From Doryteuthis pealeii (taxonomy: Eukaryota; Mollusca; Cephalopoda; Myopsida; Loliginidae): a stretch of 64,000 nucleotides of DNA. The stretch lies in contig CM042151.1 in NCBI GenBank assembly GCA_023376005.1, forward strand, positions 74,186,554-74,250,553, read 5' to 3'. Position 1 is the stretch's first letter. Each line of letters opens with the position of its first letter. Under the pieces are notes generated by a model. It was not told the origin of the DNA and ran no database searches. It saw only the letters and a list, made by a program, of their open reading frames with translations. The position numbers were made by a program, and so were the translations under genes. Of the stretch, positions 42,970 through 53,954 are shown piece after piece.

Positions 42970-43882
42970 AGCATGTACCTGTTATGCAATTAATTGAAAT
43001 GTGAACTAATTACAATATTATTCTTGAATCTCTTGTTTCTTTTGGGTTATTTTCCCTATGATTCATTCAGTTTAAGATGATAAAATGTTTGCCACAAGTA
43101 CACTTGTTTTGTTTACTAAATATTAGAGTGGAAAAAATTTTCTCATATTTTTTATCATGAATGGAATTTCCTTTTAATTCTGATAAATCTTTGTCAAAAT
43201 TAGAAAAGAAATACTGTATTTATATTAAATTCCATTAAATTTACTTCATTATTTGTTGAATTGTTAAATAACAAAAAAAAATACTGTATTGATATCAAAT
43301 GAATTGTTGAATAACAATTTTCTTTAATTTGCATTTAATGGAAATATGAACTGATTGTAATATCATAATATCAAAAAATTCTTGAATCTCTAGTTTCTTG
43401 TTTTTTTTTAAGTATGTTTATTCTTATTCATTTACAGAAATCAACTACATTGGGAAGAATGGTTTTGAAATGTAAAAAGACACATTTAATGACCTATCAA
43501 AGAACAAATATATTGTTCTGATGTGTGTGGATCTAAATATTGAGAATTCACAGGACAATTCTTCTTCTTGAAATTTATTACATGTGTGTTTTCTCCTGAT
43601 AAATATTTTTAAAAAAGAGACTCCTGTAAAACCCAACTTTTATCCATTGTACAGTTCAGCAAACTTTGAAAAAATAAATATCCTCAATTTGCAGACCAGC
43701 ATTTTCACAGTCTGAAAATATAAAACGATATATTCAAATACATGCTAAAGGAAAAAAGAATATTTTTGCTAATGTGTAGATCTGCATATTAACAGAGTTT
43801 GGATTGCAATATATGAACATTTTCCTTAAATTGACATTTCAAAGAACAAGTGGAAAAATAGGGTCTTGTAAAACCCAACTTT
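42970..43882 (+). other. Conserved 5' block of array 3 with fossil fingers
   Basis: 42970-43210 aligns with array 2's block, and 43340-43440 with all arrays; the acceptor-like 'TTATTCATTTACAG' ends at 43437. After it, a fossil finger is readable at 43690-43760, 'CRPAFSQSENIKRYIQIHAK', then a stop, then 'C-R-S-A-Y-stop-Q-S-L' near 43775-43800. The finger frame opens after the TAG at 43859-43861. If the acceptor is used, the first few hundred bases of the exon would be untranslated. Confidence 0.65.
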
Positions 43883-45628
43883 TTGCCACTGTGTAGATCA
43901 GCATTTTCAAAGAGATCAGAACTGAAAACAGATATGGAAACACAATCGGAAGCAGAAGCATTTTCTTGTAAAATTTGTGGCTACATATTTCCAGTGAGTT
44001 CTAGATTGAAAGCACACATGCAAACACACACTGGTGAGAAGCCATTTTCTTGTAAAGTCTGTGGATCAGCATTTTCACAAAGTGGCAATTTGAAATCACA
44101 CATGCGAACACACACTGGAGAAAAACCATTTTCTTGTGAAGTCTGTGGATCTGCATTTTTTAGGAGTACACACTTAAAATATCACAAGCACACACACACT
44201 GAAATCTGTGCATCAGCATTTTCACAAAGTGGCAATTTAAAATCACACATGCAAACGCACACTGGTGAGAAACCATTTTCTTGTGAAATCTGTGGATCAG
44301 CATTTTCACTCAGTGGCAATTTAAAATTACACTTGCGAATGCACACTGGAGAGAAACCATTTTCTTGTGAAGTCTGTGGATCAGCTTTTTCACAAAGTGG
44401 CAATTTAAAATCACACATGCAAACACACACTGGTGAGAAACCATTTTCTTGTGAAGTCTGTGGATCAGCATTTTCAAGGAAATCCCTTTTGAGAAACCAT
44501 ATGCGAACACACACTGGAGAGAAGCCATTTTTTTGTGAAGTCTGTGGATCAGCATTTTCACAGAAATCCTATTTGAGAAACCATATGCGAACGCACACTG
44601 GAGAGAAGCCATTTTCTTGTGAAGTCTGTGAATCTGCTTTTTCAGATTCTTCAACTTTAAGTAGGCACATGAAAACACACACTGAGGAGAAACCATTTTC
44701 TTGTGAAGTCTGCAGATCAGCATTTTCACGCAGATTCAGTTTAACAAGACATATGCAAATACACACTGCAGAGAAGCCATTTTCTTGTGAAGTCTGTGGA
44801 TCAGCATTTTCACAGAAATCTCATTTGAGAATACACATGCCAATACACACTGGAGAGAAACCATTTTCTTGTGAAGTCTGTGGATCAGCATTTTCACAGA
44901 AATCCAATTTAAGAAACCATATGCGAACGCACACTGGAGAGAAGCCTTTTTCTTGTGAAGTCTGTGAATTTACATTTTCACAGAAATCCCATTTGAGAAA
45001 CCATATGCGAACGCACACTGGAGAGAAACCTTTTTCTTGTGAAGTCTGTGGATCAGCATTTTCACAGAAATCCCATTTGAGAAATCATATGCGAATGCAC
45101 ACTGGAGAGAAGCCATTTTCTTGTGAAGTCTGTGAATCTGCTTTTTCAGATTCTTCAACTTTAAGTAAGCACATGAAAACACACACTGAGGAGAAACCAT
45201 TTTCTTGTGAAGTCTGCGGATCAGCATTTTCACGCAGATTCAGTTTAACAAGACATATACAAATACACACTGCAGAGAAGCCATTTTCTTGTGAAGTCTG
45301 TGGATCAGCATTTTCACAGAAATCTCATTTGAGAAACCATATGCGAATGCACACTGGAGAGAAACCTTTTTCTTGTGAAGTCTGTGGATCAGCATTTTCA
45401 CAGAAATCCCATTTGAGAAATCATATGCGAATGCACACTGGAGAGAAGCCATTTTCTTGTGAAGTCTGTGAATCTGCTTTTTCAGATTCTTCAACTTTAA
45501 GTAAGCACATGAAAACACACACTGAGGAGAAACCATTTTCTTGTGAAGTCTGTGGATCAGCATTTTCACGCAGATTCAGTTTAACAAGACATACAAATAC
45601 ACACTGCAGAGAAGCCATTTTCTTGTGA
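43883..45628 (+). CDS. C2H2 zinc-finger array 3 (20 fingers, then frameshift)
   Basis: The frame is open from 43862; the first ATG is at 43934 and gives 564 residues. It starts with a degenerate finger ('CRSAFSKRSELKTDM'), then C2H2 units of 28 residues. Unit 4 lost its linker and first Cys through a 21-bp in-frame deletion at 44200/44201 ('HTEICASAF'). Units 9-20 are built from a higher-order module, helices DSSTLS, RRFSLT, QKSHLR and QKS(H/N)LR. Its marker unit starts at 44631, 45135 and 45471, spacings of 504 and 336 bases (6 and 4 fingers). Several units are identical at the protein level, so expansion is recent. The frame ends at 45626-45628 only because two bases are missing near 45592; the sister sequences read ACATATACAAATAC, here ACATACAAATAC. 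The gene may be functional as a shortened protein. No effector domain is visible. It acts presumably as a nuclear DNA-binding protein. Confidence 0.8.
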   Translation: MPLCRSAFSKRSELKTDMETQSEAEAFSCKICGYIFPVSSRLKAHMQTHTGEKPFSCKVCGSAFSQSGNLKSHMRTHTGEKPFSCEVCGSAFFRSTHLKYHKHTHTEICASAFSQSGNLKSHMQTHTGEKPFSCEICGSAFSLSGNLKLHLRMHTGEKPFSCEVCGSAFSQSGNLKSHMQTHTGEKPFSCEVCGSAFSRKSLLRNHMRTHTGEKPFFCEVCGSAFSQKSYLRNHMRTHTGEKPFSCEVCESAFSDSSTLSRHMKTHTEEKPFSCEVCRSAFSRRFSLTRHMQIHTAEKPFSCEVCGSAFSQKSHLRIHMPIHTGEKPFSCEVCGSAFSQKSNLRNHMRTHTGEKPFSCEVCEFTFSQKSHLRNHMRTHTGEKPFSCEVCGSAFSQKSHLRNHMRMHTGEKPFSCEVCESAFSDSSTLSKHMKTHTEEKPFSCEVCGSAFSRRFSLTRHIQIHTAEKPFSCEVCGSAFSQKSHLRNHMRMHTGEKPFSCEVCGSAFSQKSHLRNHMRMHTGEKPFSCEVCESAFSDSSTLSKHMKTHTEEKPFSCEVCGSAFSRRFSLTRHTNTHCREAIFL

Positions 45629-45863
45629 AGTCTGTGGATCAGCATTTTCACAGAAATCTCATTTGAGAAACCATATGCGAATGCACACTGGAGAGAAACC
45701 TTTTTCTCTTGAAGTCTGTGAATTTGCATTTTCACAGAAATCCCATTTGAGAAACCATATGCGAATGCACACTGGAGAGAAACCTTTTTCTTGTGAAGTC
45801 TGTGGATCAGCATTTTCACAAAGTGGCAACTTACAATATCACATGCGAACACACACTGGTTAG
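45600..45863 (+). pseudogene. Last three fingers of array 3, out of frame
   Basis: In the frame abandoned at the 2-bp deletion the fingers continue: one intact QKSHLR unit, one with its first Cys changed to Leu ('FSLEVCEFAFSQKSHLRNHM'), and one QSGNLQ unit. They end at TAG 45861-45863, where the linker Glu codon GAG became TAG. Beyond this a decayed finger ('FSCEMYGTAE') runs into non-coding DNA. Confidence 0.85.
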
Positions 45864-45934
45864 GAACCATTTTCTTGTGAAATGTATGGAACTGCAGAAA
45901 TTTCTGTAATTTATTTATTTTTGTTTTGTTTTTT

Positions 45935-45940
45935 AATAAA
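45935..45940 (+). terminator. Polyadenylation signal candidate for array 3
   Basis: AATAAA in a T-rich context, 72 bases after the last finger's stop. Well placed for the array 3 transcript, but AATAAA is common in such AT-rich DNA. Confidence 0.45.
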
Positions 45941-46298
45941 GTTTTAACTCAAAGATCTTCTTAAAATTTATCAAGTGAGGGGAAACATAAAATGATTGTT
46001 TGATTTCTAAAAAAAAAAACAAATGTAAAGATTCGTGCATATGAAAATAATTGTTAATAAAAATTCATATAAAAATATAAAATCGTTTTATTTATAAATA
46101 AAAATGTAAATAAAATAAAATTCGTAACTAAAGAAAAAATGTTTGTAGAACCCTAAATTTACAGGATTCAAAGTTGTTTTCGTTATTTGAAACTTTCAAT
46201 TTTCTAAGCTAAAAAACATTACCTTTTAAAAGTAAAATAATTGTTTGGTCTTGGCTGTACTCATGTAAGTGAAGAGAATTTTGTTTTCATAAAAATTT
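45941..46298. other. No feature recognised
   Basis: AT-rich 3' flank of array 3, A-tract at 46010-46019; no repeat match seen. Confidence 0.4.
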
Positions 46299-46770
46299 GT
46301 GGGCGTGTCTAAAGCTGATGTCATTGGCAGAACTCAAGCGAGTGGTAGTTGGCCGTACCAAAAAAGTATTTACCCAATTATTATAAATGATATGTTTTCT
46401 CTTATGTTATTTCTTAAAATAAAGGTAGGAGGTGTTTTCACTCAACCTTTATGCGCCTTTTTAAATGGTGTATTGTGCCGTTCAAAAATAAAATTCAACC
46501 GAGTCACTCATGTATATTCCTCTTTCCTCCTCCGTGTCGTATTTTTAAAATTTCAAATGCTTTATTTGTTCAACATTGACTATGAACACAGAAATTTAAT
46601 ACGTCGATATTTGTTCTATTCAAAAAGGGGACGTTAAATTTTTCAGAGTTTTTGACAAAAAAAAATTAGAATTTAATGCTAAAGTAAAGTAGTTACTGAA
46701 TAAATTAGTTTTTAGAATAAAAAAATATGAAATATGAGATGTTTAAACTTAACATCGTGATATTCTCATT
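46299..46770 (+). repeat. Downstream duplication block shared by arrays 3 and 4
   Basis: 46385-46765 aligns with 59815-60255: 'TATTTCTTAAAATAAAGGTA', 'TTTTTAAATGGTGTAT', 'GAGTCACTCATGTATATTCC', 'CTAAAGTAAAGTAGTTA', 'GAGATGTTTAAACTTAACAT'. The 112-residue frame 46299-46637 is broken in the other copy, so it is not conserved coding sequence. Confidence 0.85.
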
Positions 46771-46792
46771 ATCTTGAAAAATAAATAAAACA

Positions 46793-47040
46793 GTTTGTTT
46801 AACTTGCAAAAGGGTGATTTTTATGTAGAAATGGGGACTGCAAGTTTACATATTATCTCTCTTTGAAAAATTATACATTTAAATATATGGGTGGCTGTAG
46901 TCAACATAATTGTTTTCTTGTGCATATTAAATAATCGATTATTGGTTTTCAACGATTTTTGAAAGTTTTTTTTTTTTTTTGTTTGTGGTAGAATCAAACA
47001 TTACTATTCAATAATAATTTAAAAAAACTCTTTAATTCTC
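46793..47040 (+). repeat. Family F copy
   Basis: Matches 29008-29345, with an internal deletion after 'TTTTGTTTGTGGTAG'. Confidence 0.75.
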
Positions 47041-47835
47041 TTTCAGAAATCATTATTTAAGCACACAAAAGATTTAAAATCTCTTAAAAATTAATTTGTA
47101 TTTTTTTCTTGACAATTTAATAGAATATAGTACATATCAATTAAAAAAAAAAAAAAAGATTTCAATTAATAATATGACATTTTTTAGCACTTTTTATTTT
47201 AGAATACATTTTTTTTTCTGCAAAACTACTGCCTTGAATATTATATAAATCTTTTGATATAATTATTCAGACTCTTATCTTTATAGAAAAAAAGGAAAAA
47301 TATATATATATATTTTTTTATGGTTCATTTTTTTCATATCTCATGAAATAATAAAAAAAAATATCCCCAAATATATTTTAGGAAAAACTATTTCAGACAC
47401 ATTTACACCCAGAGGTAAATAGTTATGGAAATTTTTATTAAAATCGGACCATTAATTGATTTTTCATATAATTTTGTTTTTGGCTACGTTGAATTTCAGT
47501 TGATTTAACAGTGCAAAAATGAAAACATTGTTTTTCAATCATAATTTTCATTATTTCCGTGAGCTAAAAATTTTTTTAAAAATTATCAGAAGTCTTTTTA
47601 ATGTTTCTTATTTCGAATGGAAACAATATTTTCAAGATAATATTAACCTTTATTCAAGTTTTATTGTGTTAAATATGGGGTGGGGGGGTGAATTTCACAG
47701 GGAGAATTGGTGGCAACTAGTAAATTTCAACTGATTTAACTGTGCAAATATGTAAACATTGTTTTCGTTCATAATTTTCATTATTTCCATAAGCCGAAAA
47801 AAAATATTTTTTAAATCATCAGGCGTTTTTTTTTT
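47041..47835 (+). repeat. Family B copy
   Basis: From 'CACACAAAAGATTTAAAATC' to 'GGTGAATTTCACAGGGAGAA' and on to 'AATCATCAGGCG'. A second partial unit ('TTTCAACTGATTTAACTG') follows at 47725. The 71-residue frame 47519-47734 lies inside the repeat. Confidence 0.8.
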
Positions 47836-48007
47836 GGTAAAAAAGAACAAGTTCCTCGTATATTCCTACCATAAAATAAATTGAACCCTCATTTTATGTC
47901 AGTGTTTTTGCAATAATTTTTTTTTTTTTTTTTTTGCACCCGTTATTTTACAATACTAAATATATTTTATTTATTTATTTTGATATTCACTTCAATGTGT
48001 ATATCCT

Positions 48008-49424
48008 AGGGACGGGCAAACTGAGCCTAAAATGCGTTTTTGACAAAATGACTTTACATACAGTAAATAATTTACCAAAAATCAGGGAATTATCGGATTT
48101 TAATGACATTTTCAGTGTTTATTTATCAAAGAATGATCTTTATAATGCATTATTTATTTTATTTAAAAACTTTCTGATTTTTTTCAGGTCACTTAATTTT
48201 GACCCCCCCCCCCCCCTTATGCTGGGGGCGTAAAATTGTTTAGAGTTGGTCTTATATTGTACTATTTACAGTAAATAAAGAGATAAAAGACCGAATTTAT
48301 GAATATAAACAAAAAAAAAATTGTTTACGGTTGCTGTTCTATGAGAAAATAAGTACCGATAATCGAAAAATAAAATGTAAAAAAAAAATTGAAAAATAAT
48401 TTCTAGGAAATTTCATTTTTACTCATTTCCATAATTATTTAATTGGCTATTATCTTATTAAAAAAAAACTTATCGATATTTTTTCTGCCTAAATATTTAA
48501 TAGAGTTTTTCTTCAAAACTTATCACTTTAGGAGTATAAAATAAGGTTTGCATTAAATAGATATTTATTTCTAGAAACTAAAAATATAACATTTTAAACC
48601 TAATATCAAGATTCGCATATTTTAAAACAATTAAATTGATTTTCAATATAAACACATAATGTTCGATAATTAATTGTATGGGAGCAAATATACTTAAAAT
48701 GTGAATTACCTCCCTTAGGTTAGAAGAGAGTTAATCTTTCTGTCTGTAAGTTTACCGAAATAATTCAATATCGAATAAAGGTAAGTTCATTTCATTATTA
48801 CTATTTTTAATTTAATTATTCATTTTTAATTAAAAATATTCAAATTCAAATTGATGTTTTCTCACTTTTTATCTTTAAATTAACAATTTTTTTGTTTTTA
48901 CAAAAAAAAATGCACTTCCAAACACTTGTCATTTTCTGGGCGTACCTGACTATCTGGACCCCCCCCCCATCTAAAATTTTTGTTTTTAATTTAATTTTTT
49001 TTTTCCTTTAATGGATTATTATCGATTGCACACCAATCTATCATATTGTAAAAAAAAAATCTAAAAAGTTCTTTATTTTTTGAGTTTTCAGGGGTGCTCA
49101 GTTCCCCGTATAAGTTTATCGTAAACCGATCCCCCATATCGGAACCGCTAAAAAAAATTTCTCGTACGGGGAAATGAGCACCCCTGAAAACTCAAAAAAT
49201 AAAGAACTTTTAAGAATTTTTTAAAAACATCTGATAGATTGGTGATTAATAATAATAAATGTATTAAAAATAAATTGTATATTGTAATAATATTTTTCTT
49301 TTTAATGATGGTCATTATGTTACTACTTATCGATTTAGACAAAGTTTGATCTTAAATAATGGATTTAATTATTTTTAATTCGCGTTTAAAACTCCTAGCA
49401 GACGAAATTAATGCCAGTAGTTAG
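48008..49424 (+). mobile_element. Family A element inside the fold-back
   Basis: Starts TAGGGACGGGCAAACTGAGC and ends in the 'CTCCTAGCAGACGAAATTAA' block and 'GCCAGTAGTTA'. The bases on either side (TATATCC and GCATATTC) are a plausible decayed 8-bp duplication of the TGTATATTC found in related fold-back sequence. No open frame. Confidence 0.7.
49010..49245. repeat. Family G short inverted repeat
   Basis: 'AGTTCTTTATTTTTTGAGTT' with 'TTCAGGGGTGCTCA' (49059-49100) is mirrored by 'TGAGCACCCCTGAA' with 'AACTCAAAAAATAAAGAACT' (49170-49208). The centre contains 'TATCGTAAACCGATCCCCCA'. The last 130 bases of the window carry one arm of the same family. Confidence 0.85.
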
Positions 49425-49619
49425 CATATTCTAAAAGTTTTTATTTTGTGGGAACGGTTAGTTTTAAAGTGGGGGCTCGTTTTACAAGTTAAGGCATAAA
49501 TTGGACCCTCCTTTTATGACCGTAATTTTGTTTTTTCGTCGACGATGATTAAAATCTGACGTTTTTATTTTAGAGTACCAAAGCCAAAAAGAAAAGAAAC
49601 AACAACAAAAGGTAATCTC

Positions 49620-49696
49620 CAACTTTTTACTCGTAAATTCCTACCATAAAATTAAGCTTGGGCATTTTATGGTAGGAATTTACGAGTAAAAAGTTG
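49620..49696. other. 33-bp perfect hairpin
   Basis: 49620-49652 and 49664-49696 are exact complements around an 11-base loop, TAAGCTTGGGC; the inner stem is ATTCCTACCATAAAAT. It is the core of the fold-back element. The version at 34303-34370 has mismatches. It could form a cruciform or, if transcribed, a small-RNA precursor; neither is shown. Confidence 0.95.
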
Positions 49697-49923
49697 AAGT
49701 GTAAAAACGAACCCCCACTTTAAAACTAACCATTCTCACAAAATAAAAACTTTTAGAATATATATATTGAAGTAAATATTAAAATAAATATATAAAATAT
49801 ATTTAGTATTGTAAAATAACGGGTGCAAGAAAAATAAAACATTTATTGCAAAAACACGGACATAAAATGAGGGTTCAGTTTATTTTATGCTAGGAATATA
49901 CGAGGAACTTGTTCTTTTTTACC

Positions 49924-51060
49924 CTTTTTTTGGTTGTTTTTAATGTTTTGAATTGACAACATTTTTTTTTCAAGAGAATATTAACCGTTATGCAAGTTTC
50001 ATTGAGTTAAATATGGGGGACAGGGCGTAAATTTGACACGGCAGATTGGACTTCACTTCACTAAAAGGACATGAATTTGACTTTTATTGAAAAAAATAAC
50101 AAAAAAAAACAACAAAAAAAATTTGAAAATTAATATCTTTAATATCAATTAATAATGTTCTGTATTTTCAGAAGACCCATATAACGTTTTGTATGAGAAA
50201 GATTTTTATTCTATCCAAATTATTTTTATTGACAATGTTACTGTTTCGTATCTTAGTAAGTTAAGTATAGTATAAAAACTACAGTTGTAATGAAAAAGAA
50301 AATCACCTTTGAAAGTTGATAAAAAATGTTTGATGACTGCTAAAGAAAAAGATTTTGACAATTAGGCATTATATAAAACAAACAAACAAAAAACATTATT
50401 ATTGTAAATTTTAAAGATTATTTTGAATTTATCTGAATTTTTGTCATAAGAGAAAAACACCGGAATTAACTCCCTTGCTTTCCACTTTAAGAAAATCTTT
50501 TTGTATTGATTGCAAATGAACAACGCGTTTTAACTTCGTTCAACCAGAAAATATTAGTTTTATTCAAAATATTACATTCGTCCCCTTTTGTCTAACGTTG
50601 TATAGCCATGAGGGGAAAAAAAGAAAAAGAAAAATCAAACGAAAGAACAGAGAAAGAAGTAAGTATAAAATTCTGTTATTATCTATATTTTGTGTAATAA
50701 AAAATACGTAATTTACAAGAAAACCTTTTCTATTGACGAACTCTCTTGATACAAAAATATCTGTAATCTTTTGAAAACTGATTTAACTATTTTAAAAAAT
50801 CTAATTAATTTGATAATGATATTTTATTTTCGTTATTATCACTAGGTTATATGACCTTTCTTAAGGTGTTTGAACAGAGATATTATTCAAGGTTTCTGTT
50901 TGAATTAAATTTGTAAAATTGTTTTGTGTAATTTGAAAGATTTATAAGAAGTGAGATTAATTTTCTGTGTCGAGTCCTATTCATCTAATCGGAATTTAAG
51001 TAGAATCATCGATAGAAATGTTAGCAATATTTTATATTTAAGTATGTTCAATAGGTACCA
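49924..51060 (+). repeat. Family B scrap followed by long family C copy
   Basis: 49924-50110 includes 'CAAGTTTCATTGAGTTAAAT' and 'GGCAGATTGGAC'. 50110-51060 aligns with family C at 19.15 and 31.76 kb throughout. Confidence 0.8.
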
Positions 51061-52010
51061 CCAATTTGACCCTGTGCAATTTACCCCCCCCCCCTACATT
51101 TAACACAATGAAACTTGCAGAAAAATTAATATTTTCTTGAAAAGTTTTTTCCATTCGAAAGAAAAAACATTAAATAAACTCCTGATGATTTTTAAAAAAA
51201 TTTATCAGCATACGAAAATAATGAAAATTATGATTGAAAAACAATGTTTTCATTTTCGCACTGTTAAATCAACTGAAATTTAACGTAGCTAAAAACAAGT
51301 TACGATAAGAGGATTTTTAAAAAATTCTATGAAAAATCAATTAATGGTCCGATTTTCCCGAAAATTTCCATAAATGTTTACCATTGGATGTAAATACATC
51401 TGAAATAGTTTTTTTCTAAAATTTATTCGGGGAAATATTTTTTTACGAGGTCTATCACCCCCCCCCATTCTATTTTATGAAATAAAAAAAAATGATATGG
51501 AAAAAAAAATTGGTACTTTTTTTCTATAAAGATAAGAGGCTGAATAACTATATCAATGAAATTGTATAACATACCGAATTATAGTCTTTTTAGGAAAAAA
51601 TAATGAAATCGGAAATAAAAAGTGCAAAAAAAATGTCATAATATTAATATTTGAAAACTTTTTTTTCTTATGTAATTGGTATGTAGTATATTCTATTAAA
51701 TTGTCAAAAAAAAAAATTTTTTTTTAAGAAATTAATTTTTACGAGATTTTCAATCTTTTGTGTGATTAAATATTTTTATTTTCTGCGTGAAATAAATTAA
51801 ATTTTTTTTTTTTTTCTGTGGAAAAAAATCAAAATTTTCACGGATATTTAAAAATATGAATTTTAGAATTCAGGTGAACTAAAAGTTGGTCCGATCCGTG
51901 CTCGATTAATATTTTTAAAAGAATTTGTAATTTTTATTGTTGAATAGTAATTTTTGGTTCTTAGAATATATGGAAGGGCATAACCGACATATTTGTTTTA
52001 CAAAGAGACG
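51061..52010 (-). repeat. Family B, reverse, uninterrupted
   Basis: Runs from 'CCACCAATTTGACCCTGTG' to the 'GTGAACTAAAAGTTGGTCC' block; it shows the empty site for family D at 51633-51650 ('CATAATATTAATATTTGA'). Confidence 0.85.
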
Positions 52011-52599
52011 AGACGAGACGCTTCTGAATAACAACCGAAGTTTGTTTTTCTTTGTTCAAAAAAGTTAAATAAGATAATTTTTTTCGCTATTAGAATACAA
52101 AGTAAGTATACAGGATTATTTTATCAGTTTTTCTCTTAGAAAAAATATTCAAATTTTCATTTCATTTTCGATTTTAAAAAGTAATACCAAAACCGAAGAC
52201 ATTTTTTTAACGTCAATTTCACAGTGACATTTTACTATTAAATTTTTTCAAGTTTTTATTCATGTTAATAGTAAAAACATTGTTTTTCGTTCATAATTTT
52301 CATTATTTTCCTAAGCTGAATTTTTTAAAAAATCATCAGGACTTTTTAAAATGTTTCTTCTTTCGAATGCACAAAAAAATTTCTAGATAATATTTCAAGA
52401 TAAAATAAAGAATATCTTAAAAATCCTTGAAAACAAATAAAATCGGTTATTGAATATGCACAAGACAAAAAGTTAAATTAGTGTTATCCATACTTTTACT
52501 GGTTGATCGTAAAAGGGAAATAATTTGTAACTTTTCTGTCTATATTACGGTCTGAAAATTACCCTTTCGCATGTAATACAGGCAGGGTTGTTTATTTTT
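52011..52599. other. Mostly unassigned AT-rich sequence
   Basis: A short family B scrap lies at 52255-52345 ('AACATTGTTTTTCGTTCATA'). No open frame. Confidence 0.45.
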
Positions 52600-53282
52600 T
52601 AAGATAACGATGTAATTTTTCCCAATCGGATAATTTGATCTTTGAATTAACTATTTTTCTTTGTAACAACCCTGTACGATCTTTTTTTGACAAGATTTTT
52701 GATAAACAAAGTTCAGAAATATCTATTTCCGTTTTATTCAAGATGGCCTAAACGGTTTGGTGGTACCTAATGTTCAATGTTTTTCAAGGGAGGTAGTAAG
52801 AATTTTTTTTAAATTTTAAAATAAAAGTCAGAATTGTCCAATTTTAATGACATTTTCAGTACTATTTTCATTACGGACTTAATTCTATTACGAATAAAAG
52901 AAGCTTTGATTAAAAAAGAAAACAAAACAATAATCTCTTAATGTTGTAGGGGTGTTTCAAACGGTCAAAATTTGAATAAAAAAAAATTCCATTTCCTAAT
53001 TTTTATATTTCTAGAAAACTCAAATCAAAAAGAACACATGAAACAATTGTAAGAAATAAAAATAAAATTCAATATCCGAAAAATTTATTTTCTTAAAATT
53101 TAAAAAAGTAATTTTTTTCATATTGTGTGTTCTCTTTTTATACTTTTTTTTTTTTTTAAACAATATTTTTCTTTGAATTGATGCAAAAAAGTCTCTTATT
53201 CAATTGAACTATTTTTATTCTCTTAAAAATCTAATAGTGAATTTTAAACATCCAAAAGATGGTATATTTTATTGTACCAGTT
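52600..53282 (+). repeat. Family C tail (reverse) and family E copy
   Basis: 52600-52760 matches 36.69-36.87 kb. 52770-53282 is family E ('GGGGTGTTTCAAACGGTC', 'CACATGAAACAATTGTAAG', 'ATCTAATAGTGAATTTTAAA'), with the site that is filled at 38.73 kb still empty. It ends where the array 4 block begins. Confidence 0.8.
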
Positions 53283-53954
53283 TTGGAGTTAATTGAAATA
53301 TGAACTGATTGTAATATCATAATACCAAAAATTTTATTAAATTTCATTAAATACCAAAATATTATTGACTCTCTTTTTTTTTTAAAGAATAATATGTTAA
53401 TTCTTATTCATTCACAGATATCAACGGCATTGGAGAAGAATGGTGTTGAAATATAAAAGGACACATAGAAACACCTAACAAAGAACAAATATATTGTCCG
53501 GATGTGTGTAAATTTACATATTGAGAACTCACAGGATAATTATATGAATGTTTTCAAGAACAAGAACAAAAAGAGACTCCAGAGAAACCCAAATTTTTTC
53601 CATTGTAGAGATCAGCAAATAAATTGATAAATAAATATCCACAATTTGCAGATCATCATTATCACATACACTGGAAATATAAAAAGACACATTCAAACAC
53701 ATGCTGAAGGATAAAGATGTGTGGATCTGCATATTAACAGAGTTTGGAGTTACACATATGAACATTTTCCGAAATTCACATTTCAAAGAACAAGTGGGAA
53801 AATAGGCTCTAATAATACACAAATTTTCACAAATTTGACAATCAGCATATTTCCTGAAATCAGAAACAGATGTGAAAACACAATCATGAGTGGAAGTATT
53901 TTCTTGTAAAATTGTCGATCAATATTTCCAGTGAATTCTAGTTTGAAAGCACTC
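53283..53954 (+). other. Conserved 5' block of array 4
   Basis: Shares 'TTAATTGAAATATGAACTGA' and the acceptor-like 'TTCTTATTCATTCACAG' (ending 53417). Fossil fingers follow ('CATTCAAACACATGCTGAAG' near 53690; 'TGTGGATCTGCATATTAACA' near 53719). In the degenerate first finger, 'TGTAAAATTGTCGATC' (53904-53919) lacks one T relative to array 2's 'TGTAAAATTTGTGGATC', so the cysteine half is out of frame with the rest. Confidence 0.65.

Larger units (their letters stand above)
47836..49923. mobile_element. Fold-back element interrupted by family A
   Basis: The outer ends are the same sequence in opposite orientation: 'GGTAAAAAAGAACAAGTTCC' at 47836 and its complement ending at 49923, continuing with near-identity for about 100 bases. 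The left arm is 47836-48007 plus 49425-49497, the right arm 49690-49923, with a 33-bp perfect hairpin between. Family A (48008-49424) is inserted in the left arm. A related stretch forms part of family D at 34.06-34.40 kb. No coding capacity. Confidence 0.8.

Noticed and set aside
46299..46637. 112-codon frame with no low complexity
   Set aside because: The homologous block at 59.8-60.1 kb has indels and stops throughout, so the frame is not conserved.
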